Both the position numbers and the translations under genes were made by a program. A stretch of 64,000 nucleotides of DNA, from NCBI GenBank assembly GCA_964036045.1, contig OZ038378.1, positions 41,541,228 through 41,605,227 on the forward strand. The letters run 5' to 3'. This DNA comes from Eutreptiella sp. 'Long Island Sound 2002'. Its lineage: Eukaryota > Euglenozoa > Euglenophyceae > Eutreptiales > Eutreptiaceae. Positions 56,501-64,000 of this stretch are shown here, one piece after another. The notes beneath the pieces were generated by a model, which saw only the letters and a list, made by a program, of their open reading frames with translations, was not told where the DNA came from and did no database searches. Numbering within the stretch: position 1 is the stretch's first letter; the number at the start of each line of letters is the position of its first letter.

Positions 56501-57060
56501 GAACACAACCTTCCAATGCTCCCAAATTGCATTCGGTTAATTTTTTGAACAAGAACATCTCCTTTAGGCCCGTTGAATGCTTCTTGAGTGAGGGAAGGAT
56601 TGAATTTTGTAGGAGGTTATCAAAACCCCCCATGAACTCTTGAGAGTTCTCTTCATTCTCCATCAACCTACGGACTCTATGCCTCAATTTCTCCACACAT
56701 TGCCGGTGATGTGAAAGGTGTTCAAAGGCTTGGGAAACCTCTCCCCGGTTATGTTTTGCTAGCGAAGTCGTGAAGCCAACTATCTGTTCAATAACCGACC
56801 CAAAGGCCTCAATAGCCTCATCATGACTCTCCAATATTGAGAATGGATCATGTTGTCGAAGTTCGGCTTCTCCCAAGGATTGATAGGGCATTGGTTGAGG
56901 AGTATTGTTCTCATCGAAATGGAGCTCTTTCGGCGGTACTACGCTCGGAAGCATATCAGGATCAGACTCGTCCTTTTGGGGAGTGTACATTACCTCTTCC
57001 TTCAAGGGCGAAGGCGCCGGCTTCGTACGGTAAGCAAGAGACTTAGTCTCTGCTACCATG
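53556..57060 (-). pseudogene. Giant coiled-coil Gag of element F, with two in-frame amber codons
   Basis: The frame runs from the primer-binding site to a TAA at 53556. The first ATG (57058-57060) is formed by the last A of the LTR and the TGG of the primer-binding site; the next is at 56988-56990. About 800 residues of N-terminal sequence are almost entirely heptad-rich coiled coil (many Leu, Ser, Gln, Glu), unlike any usual Gag. A capsid-like region follows (MYGALHTYLKWDY), then two zinc knuckles, CTECGSSDPNHDSLQC and CGWCGSSEHRAQQC, and a Lys/Pro/Gly-rich tail (KPKPKPKP, GKGKGKGKG). In-frame TAG codons at 54582-54584 and 54123-54125 split it into three. No frameshift is needed over the whole stretch. 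Confidence 0.75.
57047..57058 (-). promoter_or_regulatory. Primer-binding site of element F (tRNA-iMet type)
   Basis: The minus strand reads TGGTAGCAGAGA after LTR end GAAAGCA. Eleven of its bases match the sites of A, B and G. Confidence 0.85.
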
Positions 57061-57574
57061 CTTTCGGAATCTTCCATCATCTCCATTGTTGTAATGTTGA
57101 CTTCAAAACCCGAGTTTAGGATCTTTTGATTCTCTTGCTTACAACCAAAATTTCGAACTCCACTATTGAAAACCACGACGATCGACGACGGTAACACAAA
57201 GCAATTGCACTCAAAGCTCAGAACCTGTTATCCACGAACTTCAGCAGTTCATCGGCGTCGCTCGTCCACAGAAATTCATAATGAAATTGGCAAAACCCCT
57301 GAAATGGGTAACGGTCTCATAAATGCAAATATTCAGAAACTCAGCAATGTGGACAACTACAGAATTCGCTGTCTAAAATTAATGGAACCAAGAGCGTGCC
57401 GTCAGAAATCCTGAAGTATGTCGTGCCAGCGTCCGCTGCGCTCAGCCGATCTGCACTGCCCTGTCACCCCTGCCAAGGACAGGAGCATGCCCTAGCCCTG
57501 CCGATCACACCCCCCACCAAAGCTGAGCATCAGTGGATGCCAGCCTGAAAGACAACTGAGAGGCAGTGGCGTAA
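57059..57574 (-). repeat. 5' LTR of element F
   Basis: It matches 48364-48879 with about six substitutions and ends in aggcagtggcgtaa, where the other copy has gtca. The outer terminus is therefore TT rather than TG in this copy. Confidence 0.88.
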
Positions 57575-60306
57575 ATCCAGACATAGCCTGAATAGTAGTT
57601 GCAGAACCCCATGAAGGACCGGAGTTCGCTGATGGTCTGGGGCTTCTCCCAGTGGTGCAGGGACGCCAGCTTCCCAGGCATGGGACGGCGTTGCCCTTGA
57701 CCCACCACGTGACGCGCCAACTCCACTTCCTTCACGAAGAGTGAGGCTTTGGTCGGCTTGCACACCATGTTGTACTTGTCCAACTCGCTGAGCACTCGGC
57801 GCAGATCCTTCTCATGCGCGTCGATGAGCTCGTCCTCAGTCATGTTCTCCGTGCCGGACCCGATGATGATGTCATCCACGAAGGGATCGGCACAGTCCCG
57901 GACAGGACCGAGCAGGTCCTCCATCATGCGCTGGAAAGCGGCGTCGCCATTCTTGGCGCCCATAGGCACCACTTTCCACTGCATGGGCCCCAGCGGCGTC
58001 GACATCGCTGTGCAGGGCCTGGAGTCCGGGTGTAGCGGCATCTGGTGATAACCGTGTTTCAGGTCCAACACCGTGAAGATCCGCTTTTTCTGTTGTTTTT
58101 GGAGGATGGAGTCGATCAGGGGAAGCGAGTACCAGTCGTGCTCGGTTTGCTCGTTCAAACCTCTGTAGTCCACCACCAACCTCCACTCGCCCTTCTCCTT
58201 CTTGGGCACGATAAAGGCTGGGCTGGCCCACTCACTGTCGGAGGGTTCAATCCATCCTCGCTCAATGAACTCGGCCAACAACTTCTTCATGGCCTCGGCC
58301 CGATCGCCCTGAAGTTGGTACTCCCGATGACGATAAATCTTGGGGTTCGGCTTCAGCTTGATCCTCGCTGTGCCAAACCTCCCATGATCTGGAGGGTTCT
58401 TGTTGGCGACGCCACTGAATAGCCGCGGATAGGCATTGATCAGCCTCTCCTTCAGCTCGGCGACCTTCGGGTTCTCCTTGGCCTCTTCAGCCGCTTGCTT
58501 CGGTATCGATACAACCGACCGCACTGCGGTATAGGCCTCTTCTGGGTCCGAGTCCGACTTCTCCTCGTCCGATATGCCGTCCTCATCGTCGTGGGGCGCG
58601 CTTCCCACCAATAATCTTCCAAAATTTGCGGCATCGGGCTGGTTCTTGTCGCTCCAGGCCCCAATTCTTGGAAAATCCCACGTTGGCGGGTCCGACCCAA
58701 CCAGACCATCATATTGGTCCGGGATGTGATCCATGACCCTCACAACGAACTCATCCTTCTCGTACTTGCCGGTGACCAACATCTTGTCATCCCACCAATG
58801 CGGAGATGTGACCATGGCCCGCCTCTTCTTGGCTGCCACACGATCATGCATCCCCATCCGCATGTAGTTGACGACGTCGTCGATCTTGGCGTGGGACAGG
58901 ACGTCAATGCCATCAATAGGCTGATCCGTCCCCTCCTTGGGCTCAAACATGACCTTCATGGGCACTGCCTCCACCCTACGGATGAATGCTTTATCACCCG
59001 TGGGCTGGGCTTGCGCCCCATCCACCAGGAAAGCCTTGGTACCCCACGCTTGACCCGGGGAGGGCATTGATACACCCTTGGCGCCGATGAACAACTCCTC
59101 CTCTGGCCCGAATGACATCTCGTTCAGGGTGATGGAGTCCAGCGTCGACTTGAGACCTTCCAGCGGACATGGGGTGGATCATATGCCGCTGATGACCAGG
59201 ATCCCCTTCGCCCTATCCGCGACGATCTTCTCCACCGTACCTCTGGTATTGTCCAGGGAGCCATGCCAATACATGGGCCCCCACTCCTTCAAACCTGAAT
59301 GCCTGTGCCAGGCTGAGTCTCCTCGATGCCAATGCCTCCTACACTTCCGCAAAAGTGGGGCATCCCGGGAAGCGAAGACGTCCGTCTCGGGCGCTTCGGC
59401 TCCCAGCGTCTGGATCATCCTGGCATACACCTGCGGCGCCATTCCATACTCCGTGAGCTGAACTCCACGGTCTCCTCTGGACTTGGCAGCCACAGCTTGC
59501 ACCGCTTGGACGATCCGATCCTCTTCTTCAGCATTCCATTGGGATGATCCGCATGCATGGTCCGTGGACAGCCATGTGAGGCATTCATCATCCTCCCGGA
59601 CCAGCGTTGCGCGATGGGGAAGGGCTCCAATGGCATTTGCCACCATGAAGTCATACCCCATGATCATATCCCAATCTGTAATGTCGGCCACATAGAAGTT
59701 CCCGGATAGAGTGCTTGTCTTCGCCAGATCAGGGCAGTTCAAGCGCTCATGTTCCCAGGATTCCATACTGATAGTGGCCTCATGGGTGCCCCAACGCATG
59801 ATCTCTCCGTTAACGACCTTCAGGCGGACCGGTCTCAGGCTGGGCTGCAGGAGTTCCTCCTTGAACAACCCTCTCCAGACCAGGCTCACCTGGGCACCCG
59901 TATCCACCAACACATCCACCACCTTCTCCTCTCGTCCGCACCGTACTCGCACTTTCAAGTGCAACTGCAGCTCGTCACCATGAGGCGTATGGACGACTCT
60001 CACGGCGTGCAACTCTAGCACGTCCGGGTGCATCAGGACCTCAAGGGTATGGTCACGGATGGTGTAGATCTTGGGCTGGTCCTGCCCATCCACGGGGCTC
60101 TCCGTGGTCGCTCCTTCCTTCTTGCCATGTCCCGTACCCACATGTACTTCCCTTGGCAGGGCGCTCCAGGGGTTGGGAGTGGCGAAACTCAGTGGTGTTG
60201 GCTCTTCTGGAGCCTTCTTCGGCACCCGATGTGCCTTCACTTTCTCTGGGATTCCACTGATTTCCGGAGGAGAGACCACCGAGGTCCCACTCCCGTGGGG
60301 GCTCCT
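57575..60306 (-). pseudogene. N-terminal pol of element D (protease, spacer, RT)
   Basis: It is in frame from the gag TAG (60307) through the protease, with VDTGAQVSL near 59900, a degenerate Dam-like segment (DVFASRDAPLL), an acidic spacer and RT with FVDDIIIGSG. The only premature stop is a TGA at 59179-59181, just after AKGILVI, where element B has GGA (Gly). Compared with B the protease differs at several sites (VWRG for VRRG). The frame continues to the element F junction at 57575, where about seven codons overlap the other side (GFCNYYSGYV). No ATG marks the start, which supports Gag-Pol fusion. Confidence 0.88.
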
Positions 60307-61579
60307 CTAGACTTGACTTCCCGCAGCCTCTTCCGGCTGCGATCTGCCAGGACTTTGTCCACCACGTTGCTGGGCTTTGAGTTCCTCCAACGTCCTCAAC
60401 ATGTCCTCAGCAACCTCCTCGATCGACCTCACTCGTCGGTCTTGGCCAGGTCCACCACCATAGCCTCTTCCTCCGCCTTTCCCTTGGCCTTTGCCTTGGC
60501 CTTTTCCCCCGTCTCCGCCCTTCGCCTTCCAATCTGCAATCCGCTGCTCCTTGGGCTTCTTCTCGGGGTGGGCGGCGAAATAGGCCTTCTTGTCCGCCTC
60601 ATACACCTTGCACTGACGGTGGTGGTGTGCATGGTTGTTTCCCTTGCCATAACAGACCCAGCACCCGTCGTGCTGAGACCTGTACTCCCGGAACGAGAAC
60701 GGTGGGTTCCCGATCCTCCTTGGCTCATTGCCCTTCTTGGGTCCCACCTGGCTCCATCTGGACCGATCCTGCCCATGGTCTCTCACGTTGTGCGCCACAA
60801 ACGCGAAGAAGTGGGCCTCCTCGTGATCCTCCCAGGACCAGGTCCAGTGGTCTTGGCCACTTCCACTACCATTCTTCGCGCAGCAGGCCGTGTCCTCCTG
60901 GATCTCCCGATGATGGCGGTCTTCTCAGTGGCCTCGTTGTCCATGACCATGTCGATCCTGCACGTGGGCCTCGCTCTTCGCATTGAGCTTCAACTCCACC
61001 GTGATGTACTTCATGATCTCGTCCAGGCTCATGCGGGCGAAGATGACCTGCATCCTCAGCGGCTCTCCGCGCCTCCACTACACGTTGTTGAGGCGCAGCA
61101 ACCTTTGCCCCATGGTGTCTCCAAAGACCTCCACGTACACGGCGTTCTTCAGTCCCAACATCCGGTTGGGCTCGCCCAGGTTCCTCCTGAAGAACTCCAT
61201 GATACCCGCATGGGTATCCTCCGCCGCCATGATCCTCACCGCCACCCGCTTCTTGGCTCGCTTCTTCTCCTCGTCCTCCACTCGCCTCTTCCAGTTGCCG
61301 GGGAGGACGTCCTTCAGCAGGTGGCGGATCTCGCTGGCCTCATTCCAGTCCTCCACCAGCTTGAGGCATCTTCGGTACTTTCGCAGGTACCGGTTCCACT
61401 CCCGGACCCGCAACTCACCGCGGTCCAGCGGCAGGGGGATGGACCACAGGTCCTCCAGCTTCTGATTCGGAGCGTCCACCCGCTCCTCATCCTCCAACCA
61501 CTGGAGGCAGGCCTGCTCCGTACGGATCAATCCTTCCCGGATCTGATCCCGCAGCGCCTCCTTCAGGTCCTGTGCCAGC
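60307..61579 (-). pseudogene. Gag of element D, truncated at its N-terminus
   Basis: Capsid and nucleocapsid blocks are in one frame, unlike B, and include the 19 bp that B lacks near 61140. Two nonsense codons interrupt it: TAG at 61078 (N-V-stop-W, where B has Glu) and TGA near 60926 (CGA in B). The nucleocapsid keeps CWVC...HRQC and the GKGQGKG repeats. Homology to B ends at about 61579 within the capsid region, where unrelated DNA starts. The gag ends in TAG at 60307-60309 and the frame continues directly into protease. Confidence 0.85.
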
Positions 61580-62479
61580 CTTGTTGTGCCCGCTTTGGTG
61601 AGTTTGTCTTTGATGTCGTCACCCTCGTGATGGACGCCGTTGTCACAACTTTCACCTTTCGCATCTAACACATCAAACAATTACAGGACAACTTTTGCCA
61701 ACGTTTGAGACAAAAATCTTAAAAACAACCGTAGTTTACCTGAGCTTTCGTGTCTTCTTCATTGATACAGCAACAGGCCCCACCCCGGATTCGCTGCTTT
61801 TATGTGACGCCTTTTTATGGCAATTACACAGGTATATGATAGATTTTGACAGCACAGAAGGTGTAAAAATTATTTATTTAAAAATTGTACTGTTTGCATG
61901 TACAATGCATTCCAGCCATCGTGAAATTGGAAACCATGTGCAACTTTGAAGCTTCACAACTTGCTACACTTACTGGTGACTTTGCGTTGCCCCATTCAAG
62001 GGCAAGCATAGTCTACTGAGACTCTTCAAGAACATACGACATACATTGTGCCGTTGGTGAGTTGAGTGTTTTCCATGTTCATACGGTCTGGCAAATGCCT
62101 CCAATAGGCGTGGTCCCCTTTAGATCCCTGTTCGGAGGTACACGGTATTACTCTCGCTCCTTCAAGGGCAATCTTGGTCTAAACCTTAGCAAGTTGGGAG
62201 AATAGGGGGTTTGCACAGCACTGAATTCAGCACCACCCCATTGCTCTCCAGTAAAAGCAATAGGTGTTGTTGAGATATCCTGAACAGTAAAGCTCCATCA
62301 TATGCTGCTCGTTACTCCCGAACAACTCCACCTCAAGTTCACTCAGGTCTATCTCTAGAGCGGCTATTCAGTTCTCCAATATTTCTCGCAATAGCTCATA
62401 ATTCTGAGTTTCATAACACCGGTTCACGTAACCTACACCTCTTTTCGTCCTAATATCTCCAGAGGGATGGAGAAAAGGC
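61580..62479. other. Unassigned AT-rich stretch beyond element D
   Basis: About 0.9 kb, mostly AT-rich, with only short open frames and no recognised domain. I cannot tell whether this is flanking host DNA, an untranslated region or an old repeat. Confidence 0.4.
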
Positions 62480-63450
62480 CATTGATGAAGTCACAGTGTA
62501 GGGCATAGGAACATTGCAAAGACAAAAGTCTCACTTGAGAATTGCGGGGCAGCAAATCTTTGCCAACAACAATGTAAAAGGCGTTTGTGTCCGCACTCTG
62601 CAGTGCAGACTGACCTGTTCATCGCCCAGAAGCACGGTCCCGCCCCGCCCCCCAAGGACGGGATGGTCCTGCCGTCCCTCACCCTTGTGGCCATGGTTTT
62701 TGGTTTTCCCGATCTAGGCTTGTTTCAGCAATCTGCGGGCAGCGATTAATAGCCTGGCCCCCTTGTCAAAGACCGCTTTGTAAACCTGATCGCTAATTTT
62801 TGCGGTGATCTGAAAAACCAAAGCCACATACCTCAGAGCTGCACACCCTACCCCTCTTGAGGGAACCTCACTTCCACCCCCGTAGCCTGCAGGCATTTAC
62901 AGTGCCATGTCAGCTTCTTCTTCTTGGCACTCTTCCCTTTCTCAGCACGGCCAACAGTGTGGGTGGTGGGGGTCGCAGCTCGCTTCTCATTTTGCTGCTA
63001 ACCATATGGGGGGGCAGGGCTACACTGCCCTCCTCCACCCGTGGGAGGGGCTCAGGTCCTCTGTCCTCCACAAGGGTCGCCCTTACCAAGGGATGTCCCC
63101 AGATTAGGGCCTCCCCACTCAGGCTTACCCTTACGCGGTTGCTTCATCCTTTCCACTTCTGCTTTGTTATGTTTTCTCGAATTCTGAGCATTTAATGTGG
63201 CATGCATCTTCATAATGCATACAGTTGCCGCAGTACCGGCACGTAATTGTGCAACGGAAATGGTGCGGGTGTGTTACCTCCTGACCATTATTCCTCTTCT
63301 GCTTGCGCTGAAGTTGGGTGTGACAAGAGGAGGACCCATCATATTCATGGCCGTGGCAGGGTCCTCCTTTGTCGTCCCAAGGACAACAGTAAAAGGATTG
63401 AGAACAGCTTTGCCATTGGCGGGGGGGGTCTTATGCATGTTCTTCAACTG
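62480..63450 (-). pseudogene. Relic of a G-family gag-protease region
   Basis: Reading on the minus strand: a Cys/His block (KGGPCHG, then HHFRC), a knuckle reading CRYCGNCMHYEDAC where element G has CGYCGKHRHYEDEC, and a protease remnant at 62714-62896 reading VFDKGARLLIAARRLLK where G has VLDTGATLSIVARRLLK. Then VRDGRTIPSLGG follows in another frame. Asp-Lys-Gly in place of Asp-Thr-Gly and several frame changes show it is dead. It shows that the G family has several copies in the genome. Confidence 0.75.
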
Positions 63451-63476
63451 CCCTCCATGATGCTTACCAAGGTTAG

Positions 63477-64000
63477 TGTTGGGTGAACAAGACCTCCCTC
63501 CGGGATTCTCCTCAGCAGGACCGGGGGAGCTCAGTGCCACCTCGCCTCCTACTACACACTGCAACCCGACGCCCCGCCGAACCGCGGCCCTCCGCGGAGG
63601 AGGTGCCCACGGAACGGAGCGAGAACGCCTCAGGGGGCCCCCCCCCGCCTGGAACCCTTGCGACCCAGGACAGAGAGACCATGCCCCCGCCACTCCCCAG
63701 GGCACCACAATTGAGAGGCATGGGCCCTCTTGACCTGGAAGAGCTGCGAGGGTCCTACGATGTCTATCACAGCAACCTTCCACACGCCCTAGGATGCCCT
63801 CGGAGGCACCTCCAGGGCCTCCGACCCGACAGGTGCTTTGCTGTGGCCCTCCCGCCGCATGGTGCCACCAACATCTGCATGCAGCAACTCCACCTTTTCA
63901 TACCCGGGAAGCGCACCGCAGACGACCTCGTCGACGTGTGGATCTGGTGGTTCAACCTGCACCAGCCGGACAAGGCGCAAGTGTGTGTCACGCACCTCGC
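63477..64000 (+). CDS. 5' part of an ORF with a Ulp1-like (C48 peptidase) start, runs off the window
   Basis: A plus-strand frame is open from 63477 (after a TAG at 63474) to the window end without a stop. The first in-frame ATG is at 63681, giving at least 106 codons. The upstream part is Pro/Arg-rich, so it may be an exon or leader. The last 35 residues (LFIPGKRTADDLVDVWIWWF, then HQPDKAQVCVTHL) resemble the N-terminal segment of Ulp1/SENP cysteine proteases, in which a Leu/Asp-rich helix with W-x-x-WWF precedes a short strand. The catalytic His, Asp and Cys would lie beyond the window, so the assignment is tentative. Ulp1 domains occur both in host deSUMOylases and in transposon-encoded proteins. 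Confidence 0.4.

Larger units (their letters stand above)
48364..57574 (-). mobile_element. Element F: Ty3/gypsy-type retrotransposon with giant gag and deleted integrase
   Basis: A 9.2-kb minus-strand element has 516-bp LTRs at 48364-48879 and 57059-57574, differing at about six sites. It has a tRNA-iMet-type primer-binding site, a very long coiled-coil gag, a protease, RT, half an RNase H and the C-terminal end of integrase with a chromodomain. It lies within the pol of element D. Its flanks carry a 38-bp direct repeat with three mismatches, far longer than the usual 4-6 bp. It cannot integrate by itself. Confidence 0.85.
40855..61579 (-). mobile_element. Element D: A/B-family chromovirus with two insertions and no 5' LTR
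   Basis: Minus-strand pieces are collinear with element B: LTR (40855-43117), polypurine tract and 3' noncoding region (43118-43510), last pol codons (43511-43536), then the RING/satellite unit, pol C-terminus (46014-48363), element F, pol N-terminus (57575-60306) and gag (60307-61579). Homology stops in the capsid region at about 61579, so the leader, primer-binding site and 5' LTR are missing. Nonsense changes, but few frameshifts, disable it. The two sides of F could also come from two separate copies (see findings). Confidence 0.75.

Noticed and set aside
52659-57060. Reassigned nuclear code with TAG/TAA read as Gln, suggested by in-frame ambers in F, in the gag of A/B/D and in the G chromodomain
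   Set aside because: The RING gene ends in TAA followed by AT-rich noncoding sequence, pol of B and D ends in TAA just before the 3' noncoding region, and pol of F ends in TAG. TGA also appears as a nonsense change. Ordinary decay or local readthrough explains the data better.
60028-61668. 546-codon plus-strand open frame
   Set aside because: It is antisense to the gag of element D in a GC-rich region with low stop density, and has no domain of its own.

Overview
This is eukaryotic, repeat-dominated DNA. Almost all of it is nested Ty3/gypsy-type LTR retrotransposons carrying chromodomains. There are no operons, no Shine-Dalgarno signals, no rRNA, no convincing tRNA and no CRISPR array. The tRNA-iMet-type primer-binding sites, chromodomain integrases, TTAGGG tract and satellites suggest a large algal or protist genome. 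A prasinophyte-like green alga is my low-confidence guess; the sequence itself does not name the host.

Left half (1-38937): an old, decayed minus-strand element A occupies 1498-12344, and its 5' LTR is split into 12345-13399 and 37797-38937. The LTR is split by a plus-strand element G (13400-37796, 713-bp LTRs, CCGTA target duplication). G is itself split inside its integrase zinc-finger by a young minus-strand element B (19835-32981, two 2356-bp LTRs, 1661-codon pol). The window opens inside another B-family LTR (1-590).

Right half (40855-61579): a minus-strand element D of the A/B family has taken two insertions. The first (43537-46013) is a 2.5-kb unit with short inverted termini and a 3-bp AAT duplication. 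It carries a RING-finger gene, a 71/142-bp minisatellite, ACATC/ACGTC pentamers, a TTAGGG tract and a 10-bp satellite (GATACGGCAG) at both ends. The second (48364-57574) is element F, a third Ty3/gypsy family with a very long coiled-coil gag and a deletion through RNase H and integrase. Past D lie an unassigned AT-rich stretch, a minus-strand relic of the G family (62480-63450), and the 5' part of a plus-strand ORF with a Ulp1-like start that runs off the window.

The coding logic is the same throughout: gag (with a coiled-coil leader in A/B/D and F), aspartic protease, an extra domain, RT, RNase H, integrase, chromodomain. The most unusual point is that extra domain. In three different families a segment resembling the Dam-like methyltransferase region of DIRS elements sits between protease and RT, with its NPPF motif kept only in G. 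The composite RING/satellite unit is the best candidate for an undescribed mobile system. Start codons of several frames are uncertain because many open frames have no ATG at their 5' end.
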